DNA from: Halopseudomonas maritima
GTDB lineage: Bacteria > Pseudomonadota > Gammaproteobacteria > Pseudomonadales > Pseudomonadaceae
DNA: 64,000 bases
Assembly (NCBI RefSeq): GCF_021545785.1
Contig: NZ_CP079801.1
Span: forward strand, 2,531,001 to 2,595,000
Reading direction: 5' to 3'
The notes under the pieces were generated by a model. It was not told the origin of the DNA. It did not search any database and worked only from the letters and a program-made list of their open reading frames with translations. This document shows positions 8,475-16,525 of the stretch, one piece after another (position 1 is the stretch's first letter; each line of letters opens with the position of its first letter). The translations under genes were made by a program, and so were the position numbers.

Positions 8475-8669
8475 TTACGCCTTGGTCTGGTCTTCGGCGG
8501 GCAGGTTGGCCTGCGCTTGCGCCTCAATCAGATCCTGAAAGTAGTCGGCGGTGCTTTGGCTGGTGGTGCGGTCGTTCGCGCTGAGCGCGCGCTGGCGGCT
8601 GTCGTCTGCCTGTGCGAGCGGGGTGGAGGCAAGGAATGAGGCAACAATCAGTGCAGAAAGATTCTTCAT
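8475..8669 (-). CDS. small secreted protein of unknown function
   Basis: A 64-residue product with a clear signal peptide, MKNLSALIVASFLASTPLAQA, cleavable after AQA to leave ~43 polar residues (DDSRQRALSANDR ... EAQAQANLPAED) without Cys. GGAG lies 8 bases before the ATG at 8669. I do not recognise the family. Codon use resembles that of its neighbours and the start signals are good, so I consider it real, though short. It is transcribed convergently with the isomerase pseudogene, 41 bases apart. Confidence 0.55.
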   Translation of the reverse strand: MKNLSALIVASFLASTPLAQADDSRQRALSANDRTTSQSTADYFQDLIEAQAQANLPAEDQTKA

Positions 8670-9184
8670 GGTGACGTCTCCAAATGGTGAGCTTGGCCCT
8701 GGTAGCAGCGTATACTCGGGAAATATTTTGAAACTGTTTCCGTCGTGTCTGGCTTTCTGATCCTTGGGGGTAACGCTTATCCCTGATAACAAGGCCGTTG
8801 AACGTACTATATGGGAGCGTCAGAGTGTCGCAGTAGCTCGGATTTCGATGACACATAATTTCCATATTGGAAACGAATGTGCCTTGCGTTGGGCTCAGCC
8901 GGCGCCGTCTTCGGCGTGCGCTGCTGCGCTGGCCAGAAGCAGGCCGGCAAGGGACAGGCAGGGAACGCTTTTCATGCGGCTTGCGCCGGTTGATTGAAGC
9001 GCGGATGAGTGATGTGCTGTCGCCGGTACCAGTGTCTCTACTGTTGCACTTCTGCGCTTAAAGTAAATTCCGTGCGTTCGCTCTGTTGCGCTGGTGTCAG
9101 GTGTTTTTGGGTGAATTGTGAGTCGGCGGTAGTCCGTGACCGCCTGATTAACTGTTTCTATTTTGGGAGCTATTGGCGGGTGCA
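8670..9184. other. intergenic region, possible gene remnant and palindrome
   Basis: About 515 bases without a convincing gene. It contains TTTCCA-TAT-TGGAAA at 8859-8873, a 6-bp-arm palindrome that could be an operator. On the minus strand a 26-codon frame (8895-8975) encodes MKSVPCLSLAGLLLASAAAH followed by AEDGAG and stop: a bare signal peptide, probably the remnant of an exported protein. The promoter of the divergent LysR gene must lie in 9000-9184; GGGAG occurs at 9165-9169. Confidence 0.4.
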
Positions 9185-10105
9185 ATGCAGGATATGAACG
9201 ATCTGTTGTGCTTCGCCCGAGTGGTTCGCTTCGGTGGCTTTGCTGCCGCCGAACGGGCGACCGGCGAGCGCAAGTCCAAACTCAGCAAGCGTGTGGCCCG
9301 GCTGGAGCTGCACTTCGGCGCTCGGCTGATCGAACGCTCCACCCGCAGCTTTCGGGTGACGGATCTTGGCCGCGAGTTGTATCGCGAGTGTGAGGTAATC
9401 CTGCAGCGGCTGGAGGCGACCGAGGCGCTGGCGATGAGTGCGCGCGGTGAGGTGTCTGGTACGGTACGGGTGAGCATGCCCTCCGGCATGTTGGAGTATC
9501 TGGGCCGCGACACCCTGGTTGACTTCATGGCCCGCTACCCGGAGGTGCGTCTGCAGGTGCGGTTGTCCAGCCAGCGGGTTGATCTGATCAATGAGCGGAT
9601 TGATGTCGCCTTTCGGGTGGCGACCCGCTTCGATACCGATCAGTCGCTGGCCATGCGCTCGCTTGGGGTCGGTGCGCGGATTCTCGCCGCTAGCCCCAGG
9701 TTGCTGCAGCGCATGGGTGGCGCTCCCGTGCAGTTGGAGGATTTAAGCCGCTTTCCGACCCTGTCGGTTGGCGAGATGCTGGAGCGGGATCGCTGGGAGT
9801 TTGCCAACGACGCGGGAGAGACCTGCGATCACCATCACGCCCCGCACTTCAGTTGCGGTGACCTGCAGCTGATCTGTGAGGCGGCGGTAGCCGGGCAAGG
9901 GGTGGTACTGCTGCCGCAGCGTATCTGCGAGCCAGAGATCAGGGCCGGGCGGCTGGTGCATATCCTGCCCCAATGGCACGCCCTTGAAGGCCAGATTCAT
10001 ATGGTCTTTACCACGCCGCGTGGCATGTTGCCGCCAGTGCGTGCTTTTATTGATCACTGCGTCGAGACCTTGGCGCAGCGAGGCGGACGGGGGAGTCAGG
10101 CATGA
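9185..10105 (+). CDS. LysR-family transcriptional regulator
   Basis: DNA-binding regulator with an N-terminal winged helix-turn-helix (DLLCFARVVRFGGFAAAERA through SKRVARLELHFGARLIERST) and a C-terminal periplasmic-binding-like effector domain from ~90 onward (VSGTVRVSMPSGM). About 306 residues from ATG 9185; ATG 9194 is equally possible and the Shine-Dalgarno is weak for both. It overlaps the following acetyltransferase gene by ATGA (10102-10105), so the two are translationally coupled. LysR proteins often control a divergent gene; the only candidate to the left is the small secreted protein or its remnant neighbour. Target and effector unknown. Confidence 0.88.
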   Translation: MQDMNDLLCFARVVRFGGFAAAERATGERKSKLSKRVARLELHFGARLIERSTRSFRVTDLGRELYRECEVILQRLEATEALAMSARGEVSGTVRVSMPSGMLEYLGRDTLVDFMARYPEVRLQVRLSSQRVDLINERIDVAFRVATRFDTDQSLAMRSLGVGARILAASPRLLQRMGGAPVQLEDLSRFPTLSVGEMLERDRWEFANDAGETCDHHHAPHFSCGDLQLICEAAVAGQGVVLLPQRICEPEIRAGRLVHILPQWHALEGQIHMVFTTPRGMLPPVRAFIDHCVETLAQRGGRGSQA

Positions 10106-10704
10106 CGCAGTGGTTACAGGAACTTACGCTCGAGACAGATCTGGCATTGCTGCGGCCCTTGCGCCGCGAGGACGCGGCAGCATTGGTGGCAGCGGCCAGT
10201 GACGGACGGCTCTGGGAGTTGTGGTTCACTCAAGTGCCGGATGCTGACAGTGTTACTGGCTACATTGAGTATGCGCTGAGTGAGCAGGCCGCTGGCAGAG
10301 CATTGCCCTTTGTGGTGGTGGAGCGCGCCAGCGGCGAAATTCTGGGTACCACGCGCATGTGTAACGCCGATAGCGTGAACCGTCGGCTGGAAATTGGTTA
10401 CACCTGGTACGCGTCGCGTTGCCAGCGCTCGGCGCTCAACACCCAGTGCAAACTGGCGCTGATGCAACACGCCTTTGATGCGTTGGGCTGTATCGCGGTT
10501 GAGCTGCGTACCCACTGGCATAACCATCGCTCGCGCGCGGCGATTGCGCGGCTGGGCGCCAAGCAAGACGGGGTGTTGCGCAATCACCGTATCGAGGCGG
10601 ACGGGGCACGGCGCGACACGGTGGTCTTTTCCATTCTCGACAGCGAATGGCCCTCGGTGCGCAAGGCGTTACTGCATCGCCTGGCCCGTCACGCCGAGCG
10701 CTGA
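10102..10704 (+). CDS. GNAT-family N-acetyltransferase (RimJ/RimL type)
   Basis: Acetyl-CoA dependent acetyltransferase of 200 residues. The segments LRPLRREDAAALVAAASD, VVVERASGEILGTTRMCNAD, RRLEIGYTWY and NTQCKLALMQHAFDALGCIA with NHRSRAAIARLGAKQDGVLR follow the RimJ/RimL order, including the pyrophosphate-binding loop region and the terminal LGF/LGA-G..R motif. The start overlaps the LysR stop by 4 bases, and the 3' end overlaps the convergent siderophore-interacting protein gene by 16 bases. The acceptor could be a protein N-terminus or a small molecule; not determinable here. Confidence 0.85.
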   Translation: MTQWLQELTLETDLALLRPLRREDAAALVAAASDGRLWELWFTQVPDADSVTGYIEYALSEQAAGRALPFVVVERASGEILGTTRMCNADSVNRRLEIGYTWYASRCQRSALNTQCKLALMQHAFDALGCIAVELRTHWHNHRSRAAIARLGAKQDGVLRNHRIEADGARRDTVVFSILDSEWPSVRKALLHRLARHAER

Positions 10705-11444
10705 TCGGCCTGCTCGGCGTCGGCACGTTTGGCCAGTTTGTGCTGGTCTTCGCTGACGCCGTGTTTCCAGTAGCTGGAAATGTAGGTGTCGCTGCGCGCC
10801 ACCTCTCGCTCTTCGCGCAGAAATTGGCGCAGCGCGCGCATGCTGCCAAACTCGCAGGCGGCCCATACCTGAACCCTGCCCGGTGACCAGTCAAGCTGAC
10901 GAATGCGCTCGACCAGCGGGTGGGTCTCGTTAGCAGGGTGACTGTTGACCAGCCAGATCAGCTCTATACCCGCTGGCACCTGCAGTGGCTGGATGTCGGC
11001 TTCATCGAGTATCTCCAGTACTGCCACACCGCGGGCGTCTTGCGGCAGGCTTTCCAGGTTGACGCTGATGGCCGGCAGCGCGGTCATGTCGCCGGCAATA
11101 AGGTACCAGTCCGGCCCCTCATGCAGCGGCTTGCGCGGGCCCGGGCCGCCGACCAGGATGCTGTCGCCCGGCTGGCAATCGCTGGCCCAGCGCGATGCCG
11201 GGCCGCCGTCGTCATGCAGGACAAAGTCGACATCAATCTCGTGCTCGCGCTGCGCGCGCACGGTGTAGGTGCGCATCCGTTGCGGGCGCTCGGCGGTGGC
11301 GGGGAAGATCAGTTTGATATAGGCGCCGGGCTGGTCGTCCGGGAAAGCCTGCATGCCGTCGCCGCCCAGGGTAACGCGCAGCATGTTGCGGCTGACCGGC
11401 TGTTTGCCAATGACGTGCAGGGTGCGTGGAGTGGGTCTGGCCAT
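10689..11444 (-). CDS. siderophore-interacting protein (FAD-binding ferric reductase, SIP family)
   Basis: Cytoplasmic flavoprotein related to ViuB/YqjH, which reduces ferric siderophores to release iron. The 251-residue protein has an N-terminal FAD-binding barrel with RMRTYTVRAQREHEIDVDFV (the RxYT motif) and a C-terminal NAD(P)H-type fold (WYLIAGDMTALPAISVNLES and VQVWAACEFGSMRALRQFLR), ending with the conserved SSYWKHGVSEDQHK. It lies 14 bases downstream of the marR-type gene on the same strand, so both probably form one transcript under the paired operators at 11922-11963. No Fur box is seen directly upstream. Confidence 0.9.
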   Translation of the reverse strand: MARPTPRTLHVIGKQPVSRNMLRVTLGGDGMQAFPDDQPGAYIKLIFPATAERPQRMRTYTVRAQREHEIDVDFVLHDDGGPASRWASDCQPGDSILVGGPGPRKPLHEGPDWYLIAGDMTALPAISVNLESLPQDARGVAVLEILDEADIQPLQVPAGIELIWLVNSHPANETHPLVERIRQLDWSPGRVQVWAACEFGSMRALRQFLREEREVARSDTYISSYWKHGVSEDQHKLAKRADAEQADQRSA

Positions 11445-11458
11445 GGTGGAGTCTCCAA

Positions 11459-11902
11459 TCAGTTGTCTGGTGGCAGGTCGCCTTCCAGGTTCTGGGTCAT
11501 ATGCCAGGCAATGCGGATAAAGTGCTCGACCTCTTCTTGGGTCAGGTCACGGGTCATGCGTGTCAGCGTTTGCTGCTCAAGCTCTTGAACGCGCTGCATC
11601 ATTGCCTCCCCTGCCGGGGTTGCTTGCAGCAACTGGCTGCGTTTGTCGGCGGGGTTGCGCAGCCTGAGGATCAGGCCGCTGTCGAACAGGTCGTTCAATA
11701 CGCGGGTGATCTGCGCCTTGTCGCGGCGCATGCGCTGGGCGATGCGTTGAGCGGTGCAGCCATCGATGTAGCAGACCGCCTTGAGTGCGCGAACATGGGT
11801 AACAGGTAATGGCAGTTCGGCTTGGCGAATGGTTTGTGCCATATGGCCACGGTAGGCATGGGCGACCTGCTGAAGGGCATGGCTGAGTGATGGGCGCTGC
11901 AT
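11459..11902 (-). CDS. MarR-family transcriptional regulator
   Basis: Winged helix-turn-helix repressor: recognition-helix region CTAQRIAQRMRRDKAQITRV followed by the wing LRLRNPADKRSQLL. I prefer ATG 11902 (MQRPSLSHALQQV, 147 residues; AGAG upstream), because the alternative ATG 11938 (MVDTVNVLEPIR) would put coding sequence through one of two TTGACAnTGTCAA palindromes at 11922-11963. Those palindromes are the likely autoregulatory operators. It is first in a two-gene unit with the siderophore-interacting protein; an AhpD-like gene lies upstream on the same strand. The stimulus is unknown; phenolic or oxidative signals are usual in this family. Confidence 0.85.
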   Translation of the reverse strand: MQRPSLSHALQQVAHAYRGHMAQTIRQAELPLPVTHVRALKAVCYIDGCTAQRIAQRMRRDKAQITRVLNDLFDSGLILRLRNPADKRSQLLQATPAGEAMMQRVQELEQQTLTRMTRDLTQEEVEHFIRIAWHMTQNLEGDLPPDN

Positions 11903-11921
11903 TCGTATGGGCTCTAATACG

Positions 11922-11963
11922 TTGACAGTGTCAACCATATTCTATTTTGGTTGACACTGTCAA
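11922..11963. promoter_or_regulatory. paired palindromic operators upstream of the MarR gene
   Basis: TTGACA-G-TGTCAA (11922-11934) and TTGACA-C-TGTCAA (11951-11963) are two perfect 13-base palindromes whose centres are 29 bases apart, close to three helical turns. Both lie between the AhpD-like gene and the preferred MarR start. Spacing and symmetry fit two MarR dimers binding one face of the DNA. The TTGACA arms could also serve as a -35 element of the repressed promoter. Confidence 0.75.
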
Positions 11964-11984
11964 TTAGCTCGTATGCATTGCTGG

Positions 11985-12446
11985 TCAAGCGGGAGAGTAG
12001 CTGCCCACCTTTGGCTCGAAGGCGACGCCAAAGCGGTTCCAGGCATTGATCGCGCAGATGGCCAACGTGAGATCGCTGAGTTCGCGATCATTGAACTGGG
12101 CGTGCACCTGCTCGAACAGCGTTTGAGTCACCGAGCCCGGCGTCAGGCGGGTTAGCGCCTCGGTCCAGCTCAGGGCGGCGCGTTCACGCGGGTCAAAGAA
12201 CGGGGTTTCGTGCCAGGCGCTGAGGGCGTAGATGCGCTGCTCCGTTTCACCAAGCGCTCGCGCGTCCTTGCTGTGCATGTCCAGGCAGTAGGCGCATTGA
12301 TTGAGTTGTGAGGCGCGGATCTTGACCAGTTCAAGCAAGCGCTTGGGCAGCTTGTTTTCTCCTGTGGCCTCCTTGTTCAGGTAGCCCTCCAGCTCGATCA
12401 TGGCGCGTGCTGCGCCTGGTGCTGCAGTGAAGTAGTCGACTCGCAT
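11985..12446 (-). CDS. carboxymuconolactone decarboxylase/AhpD-family protein
   Basis: A 153-residue alkylhydroperoxidase-like protein. The signature QCAYCLDMHSKDARALGE contains the CxxC redox pair and the downstream His of the AhpD fold, as in peroxidatic AhpD. Helical segments around it (LPKRLLELVKIRASQLNQC; LSDLTLAICAINAWNRFGVA) are typical. Family members reduce peroxides or act as general redox carriers. It lies upstream of the MarR-type gene on the same strand, making peroxide-linked control plausible but unproven. Divergent from the AraC-type gene at 12552; 105 bases separate them. Confidence 0.88.
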   Translation of the reverse strand: MRVDYFTAAPGAARAMIELEGYLNKEATGENKLPKRLLELVKIRASQLNQCAYCLDMHSKDARALGETEQRIYALSAWHETPFFDPRERAALSWTEALTRLTPGSVTQTLFEQVHAQFNDRELSDLTLAICAINAWNRFGVAFEPKVGSYSPA

Positions 12447-12551
12447 GGTGGTTCTCCAACGGTTGAATGAGAGCCGAATCTATCCGTGCCTGCACCGACG
12501 GTATTGTAGATTTCCGACCTGTGCTGCGCGGTGCTTTGCTATTCTGCGGCC

Positions 12552-13445
12552 ATGACCTCGCCCCTTGCTCATCAGTTGAACCCGCCCGCCTGGCAGCGCA
12601 GCCTGGCCGGTTTCGGCTATCGCCAGATGGTGCCGACCAAGGTGCTCGCGCCCTATGTGCAGCACTATTGGGAGCTGTTGTTGCCAGCCGGCCAGGGGAT
12701 GGAACATCGGGAGTTGTTGCACCCCGATGGTGGCTCCTCGTTGTTGTTTCAGTTGCAGGGGCATTTGAGCGTTGATGCCCAGGCGGCGCAGCAAGGCGTT
12801 ATCTTCAACCCTGCTGCTGCGCGGTCTGGCGAGCTGGTGCTGGAGCCGGGCGTGCAGGTGTTTGCTGTGCGCTTTCATCCGGGCATGGGCGCCGTGTTCT
12901 GGCGCGCTGCTGCCAGTGACTTTGCCAGCGAACTGATGGGGCGCGACTGCGCTCAATACCTGCGTTTTGACTTGCCTGCAGTGACTGAACAACTGCACAT
13001 GGCGGCGGATATGCAGGCCCGCGTCGCCTTGCTTGAAACGGCGCTGTGCGGCGCGCTGGCGCAGGGAGCTCGCGTGAGCAGCGCGTTGCCGCAGGCACTG
13101 GAGCGTTTGCGCGAGGGCCGAGGTCAGCAGCCACTGCTACAAACCTTGGCCAGCAGCGGGTTGGGCCAGCGTCAGCTGGAGCGGCTGTGCAAGCGCTATC
13201 TGGGACTGACGGCCAAGCAGTACAGCCGCTTGCATCGCGTCGCCTACAGCCGCGAGCTGTTGAAGCGATGCAACCCTGACCCGCTGGCGGAGGTGGCTTA
13301 CCAGGCGGGCTATGCCGATCAGGCGCACTTCAGCCATGATTTTAAAGCCGTGGTTGGCGTGACGCCGGGTCAGTACCTGCGCCGCGTGCAGGCGCGCTAT
13401 CACGATGTTGAGGGTGGCGATGCCCAGATTGTTCATCGGGCTTGA
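12552..13445 (+). CDS. AraC-family transcriptional regulator
   Basis: A 297-residue regulator from ATG 12552 (MTSPLAHQLNPPAW); the frame is open to 12531. The N-terminal ~170 residues form a ligand-binding-like domain (LAPYVQHYWELLLPAGQGM, HPDGGSSLLFQLQG). The C-terminal part carries the two helix-turn-helix motifs of AraC/XylS proteins: LLQTLASSGLGQRQLERLCK and DPLAEVAYQAGYADQAHFSH with the typical DFKAVVGVTPGQYLR ending. Divergent from the AhpD-like gene, which it may regulate. A cupin remnant overlaps its last bases. Confidence 0.9.
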   Translation: MTSPLAHQLNPPAWQRSLAGFGYRQMVPTKVLAPYVQHYWELLLPAGQGMEHRELLHPDGGSSLLFQLQGHLSVDAQAAQQGVIFNPAAARSGELVLEPGVQVFAVRFHPGMGAVFWRAAASDFASELMGRDCAQYLRFDLPAVTEQLHMAADMQARVALLETALCGALAQGARVSSALPQALERLREGRGQQPLLQTLASSGLGQRQLERLCKRYLGLTAKQYSRLHRVAYSRELLKRCNPDPLAEVAYQAGYADQAHFSHDFKAVVGVTPGQYLRRVQARYHDVEGGDAQIVHRA

Positions 13446-13669
13446 ACTGCCGGCTGCACAGTGTGGCCGAGCGCTATGTGACCGAGGCGGGCGAGGGTAT
13501 GGTCGAATTGGGCGAAGAGGCACTACAGCGATTATCAGCGGGAGATGTGGTGGTGATTCCGGCTGGCTGCCCGCAGCGTATCCGCTGTGTTGGTGAGCAG
13601 CAGCTGGTGTTTCTGGCGATCTGCACGCCGCGCTTTGAGCCCGGCTGCTATGAGGATCTGGAGGCCTGA
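13420..13669 (+). pseudogene. truncated cupin gene, possibly joined to a ThpR-like N-terminus
   Basis: From 13442 one frame (TTG start; preceding in-frame stop at 13409-13411) encodes RLHSVAERYVTEAGEG, then LSAGDVVVIPAGCPQRIRC and LVFLAICTPRFEPGCYEDLE: the C-terminal two-thirds of a small cupin. About 30-40 N-terminal residues are missing and no good start or ribosome-binding site exists. In another frame, ATG 13420 begins MPRLFIGLELPAAQ, which resembles the first residues of RNA 2',3'-cyclic phosphodiesterase (ThpR), but homology ends after ~14 residues. A deletion joining two genes would explain this. The remnant overlaps the ends of the AraC gene and the convergent rsuA-like gene. Confidence 0.5.
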
Positions 13670-14358
13670 TCGACCGAGGCAATCTCGGTAACCGTCAGCG
13701 CGCGGTATTGCCCTGGCCGCAACGCAGGGTCCAGGCGAATTGCGCCCATGCTCTCGCGATGCAGTGACACCACCTGGTTGCCGACAGCGTGGAACATGCG
13801 CTTGATCTGATGATAGCGACCTTCATAGATGGTCAGCCGGCACGCGTATTCGCCCAACTGCTCAAGCTGCGCGGGCGAGGTGGTCAACTGCTCGGTGGTC
13901 ATGTAAATCCCGGCGGCGAAACGCTCAGCCGTTGCGCTGCTGATGGGGCGCAGGGTGGTGACCCGGTAAGTCTTTGGCAGTTTCACCTTTGGCTCGGTCA
14001 GGCGCCGCGACCAGCTGCCGTCGTTGGTCAGAATCAGCAAGCCGCTGGAGCCGCGATCCAGCCGCCCGCCGATGTGCAATTCAGTGCGTAGTTCCGGTGC
14101 AAACAGCTCCAGCACGGTAGCGTGCTGCGGGTCGCTGGTTGCGCTCAGGTAACCAACTGGCTTGTGCAGCATGAAGAACAGCGCCGGGCGGTCCTGCAGC
14201 TGCTCCCCATCAAGATGGATCGCAACAAACTGATCGACCTCAAAGCGCGGGTCGCAGACACGCACACCGGCGACCGTCACCCGCCCACTGGCGATCAGCA
14301 GGCGTGCGGCCTGTCGACTGTGCGGGGTGTTGTTGCTGATAAAGCGGTCGAGTTTCAT
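13648..14358 (-). CDS. rsuA: RsuA-family rRNA pseudouridine synthase
   Basis: Enzyme that makes a pseudouridine in rRNA (U516 of 16S rRNA in the RsuA subgroup). The 236-residue protein has an N-terminal S4 RNA-binding domain (MKLDRFISNNTPHSRQAARL), the KPVGYLSATSD loop and the catalytic motif GRLDRGSSGLLILTNDG with Asp101, then LPKTYRV and EGRYHQIKRMF, both typical of RsuA/RluE/RluB. Length and the single compact S4 domain favour RsuA over RluB. Its 3' end overlaps the cupin remnant by 22 bases. The symbol is the best match, not certain. Confidence 0.85.
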   Translation of the reverse strand: MKLDRFISNNTPHSRQAARLLIASGRVTVAGVRVCDPRFEVDQFVAIHLDGEQLQDRPALFFMLHKPVGYLSATSDPQHATVLELFAPELRTELHIGGRLDRGSSGLLILTNDGSWSRRLTEPKVKLPKTYRVTTLRPISSATAERFAAGIYMTTEQLTTSPAQLEQLGEYACRLTIYEGRYHQIKRMFHAVGNQVVSLHRESMGAIRLDPALRPGQYRALTVTEIASVDQASRSS

Positions 14359-14384
14359 GGCCGCGGAGTATACCGCGTCTGCGG

Positions 14385-15317
14385 TCAGTCCTTGTGTTCA
14401 GGCCGCTCCCATTCTGGCGGTCGCCACAGGTGCTGCAGGCGTTGGCCGAGCGGTCCCGGCTTGCGGATGTCACGGGCAATGTCGCGGTACTCGTGCAACC
14501 AGTTCACCAGCAGACTGTTGCTGTAGACCGGCCGGGTGATGCCGTACTCGATTGGCTGATCGGCGCGCTCGCTGGTAAAGGTGTCGAACAGTCGATCAAA
14601 GACGATAAACACGCCGCCGTAGTTGGTGTCGATGTAACCCGGATTGCGGGCGTGATGCACCCGGTGGTGGTTGGGCGTGTTGAACAGGTACTCGATCGCC
14701 GGGTGCAGCTTGCCAACCAGTGTGGTGTGGATGAAAAACTGATACACCAGTGACAGCGCATAGCACACGCCAATCCACACCGGGTTGAAGCCCAGCAGCG
14801 ACAGCGGCACATAGAACAGCCAGCCACCATTGAAGATGTTGGTTGCGTTCTGGCGCATGGCGGTGGAGAAATTCATGCGCTCGCTGGAGTGATGTGTCAC
14901 ATGCGCGGCCCAGAACCAGCGTACCCGGTGCGAGCTGCGATGCATCCAGTAGAAGCAGAGGTCGGTCAGCACCCAGAGCGCCAGTGCGCTGGTCAGCGTC
15001 AGCGGAATATCGAACAGCCGGTGTTGATAGGCCAGCGCGTGCACCGGAAAGGCGATCAGCCCGGCAAACAGCAGTTCGGTGGTTTGGTAGCCTGCGCCCA
15101 GCATGAAATTGCGGACGGACTCGCGAGCGTCGACCAGTCGAGGATCATGGCGGATACGCAGATACTCCCAGGCAAACAGACCAATGAACAGCGGCGTAGC
15201 GAGGACAAAAATCAATTGCCTGGCATCCAGCGCCAGCCAGGCCGGCATAGCCTGTAGCAGCGTTGGCAGGCCGCTGGCGTCGTAGGTGTGTTGCAGGGCG
15301 TCGAACAGGGCATTCAT
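14385..15317 (-). CDS. sterol desaturase/fatty acid hydroxylase-family membrane protein
   Basis: Di-iron integral membrane oxygenase of 310 residues. The three His clusters of the family are present: HRSSH (in CFYWMHRSSHRVRWFWAAH), HVTHH and HHRVHH (TPNHHRVHHARNPGYID), with hydrophobic segments at ~33-55, ~76-95, ~105-125 and ~165-195. It hydroxylates or desaturates a lipid substrate that cannot be named from sequence. The NTPNHHRVHH and DTNYGG stretch is characteristic of the bacterial YhaG/C5-desaturase-like group. Divergent from an AraC-type regulator (15425), which is a plausible controller; 107 bases lie between them. Confidence 0.9.
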   Translation of the reverse strand: MNALFDALQHTYDASGLPTLLQAMPAWLALDARQLIFVLATPLFIGLFAWEYLRIRHDPRLVDARESVRNFMLGAGYQTTELLFAGLIAFPVHALAYQHRLFDIPLTLTSALALWVLTDLCFYWMHRSSHRVRWFWAAHVTHHSSERMNFSTAMRQNATNIFNGGWLFYVPLSLLGFNPVWIGVCYALSLVYQFFIHTTLVGKLHPAIEYLFNTPNHHRVHHARNPGYIDTNYGGVFIVFDRLFDTFTSERADQPIEYGITRPVYSNSLLVNWLHEYRDIARDIRKPGPLGQRLQHLWRPPEWERPEHKD

Positions 15318-15424
15318 GGGCGCAGGGTTCTGGCTGAGTTTTTCTTAGCTTGCCGTGCTTTGGTACTTGCATATTGACCATTTCTGCCGCACTTTTGACT
15401 TAATACGCCAAGTTGAGAGGATGC

Positions 15425-16420
15425 ATGGCCGTACCTGCACGAGTGACCGGGGCCTGGATGCAACTGCTCAGTGACTGGCTCGATGCCGAGCAGCTGGCCG
15501 CGCCCAGCTTGCGTCTGGTTCTGGACAGCCGGCGTCCTGCCGAGCCTGTGCCGCTTGCCCTTTGGCAACAACTGCTGGCGCAGGCCGTCAAGCTGGCACC
15601 CCGGCAGGTGGCGCCCGCGCTGCACATTGGCGCCGGCGCCCAGCCCCGGCATGCGGGCCTGCTGGGCTACCTCAGCCTGGCTTGCGCCACCTTGGCCGAG
15701 GCGCTGCTGGCTTATCAGCGCTATGAGCAATTGCTGTACGGCGAGCGCTTGGTTGTAGTGCGGCAGCATGATGAGCAGCTGTGGTTGACCTGGCCTGCCA
15801 GCGCCTCGACCGGCTGTTTGGCCGATACCGTGGCTATCTCTGCATTGTGGCGGATGCTGCAGCGGCTGTTGCCTGAAGCTCGCCTGTCGCAGGTCAGTTT
15901 TGTACATGCCGCGCCCGCGGCAGCTGAAATCCAGGCGGCCGAGGATTACTTTGGGTGCCCGGTTGGTTACGCTGCGCAGGAAACGGCGGTCGTATTACCC
16001 TTGGCTTTGTTGCATCGACAATTACCGCATAGCGACCCTGCCATGCGGCAAATGCTGGACCGCCAGGCCAAAACCTTGTTGCTGGCGCTGCCGGGCGGCG
16101 ATGCCTTCGACCGCGCCCTGCAGCAGGGCATGCTACGCCGACTGCCGGACGGAGATCTGACCCTGGCGCTATTGGCTGAAGACTTGCACCTGTCAGTGCG
16201 CAGCCTGCAGCGTCGGTTGCAGGCGCGGGGACTAAACTGGCGGCAGTTGCTGGATCGCACCCGGCAACAGTTGGCGCGCCAATATCTGGCCGATCCGACC
16301 TTGCAGCTGGGAGAGATTGCCCTGCTGCTCGGATTTTCCGAGCAGAGTGCTTTTAATCGCGCCTGTCGGCGCTGGACCGGAACGACGCCGGCGCGACTGC
16401 GCCGCAACGATGCAGAGTAA
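15425..16420 (+). CDS. AraC-family transcriptional regulator
   Basis: A 331-residue regulator (ATG 15425, GAGAGG 4 bases upstream) with an N-terminal arabinose-binding-like domain of the OruR/ArgR-like group (LHIGAGAQPRHAGLLGYLSL, SFVHAAPAAAEIQAAEDYFG) and a C-terminal AraC DNA-binding domain (LTLALLAEDLHLSVRSLQRR ... LQLGEIALLLGFSEQSAFNR, ending ACRRWTGTTPARLRR). Regulators of this architecture often control lipid or hydroxylated substrate use; the divergently transcribed desaturase-family gene is the natural candidate target. Effector unknown. Confidence 0.92.
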   Translation: MAVPARVTGAWMQLLSDWLDAEQLAAPSLRLVLDSRRPAEPVPLALWQQLLAQAVKLAPRQVAPALHIGAGAQPRHAGLLGYLSLACATLAEALLAYQRYEQLLYGERLVVVRQHDEQLWLTWPASASTGCLADTVAISALWRMLQRLLPEARLSQVSFVHAAPAAAEIQAAEDYFGCPVGYAAQETAVVLPLALLHRQLPHSDPAMRQMLDRQAKTLLLALPGGDAFDRALQQGMLRRLPDGDLTLALLAEDLHLSVRSLQRRLQARGLNWRQLLDRTRQQLARQYLADPTLQLGEIALLLGFSEQSAFNRACRRWTGTTPARLRRNDAE

Positions 16421-16444
16421 TCGATGGAGCAGGAGAATCTGAAG

Positions 16445-16525
16445 ATGCCGCAGCCTTTACTACAGCCGGTCGGGCCGCTGGTTTGGCAGCGATTGCGCCG
16501 TTTGGACCCAAGCCAATGCGCATGA
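16445..16525 (+). CDS. 26-codon upstream ORF coupled to the histidine kinase
   Basis: A small frame MPQPLLQPVGPLVWQRLRRL plus DPSQCA starts at ATG 16445, with AGGAG at 16431-16435 (9-base spacing, a much better ribosome-binding site than any at the kinase). Its TGA (16523-16525) overlaps the kinase ATG at 16522. The kinase has no visible Shine-Dalgarno of its own, so reinitiation from this ORF is plausible. No similarity recognised; chance cannot be excluded. Confidence 0.4.
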   Translation: MPQPLLQPVGPLVWQRLRRLDPSQCA

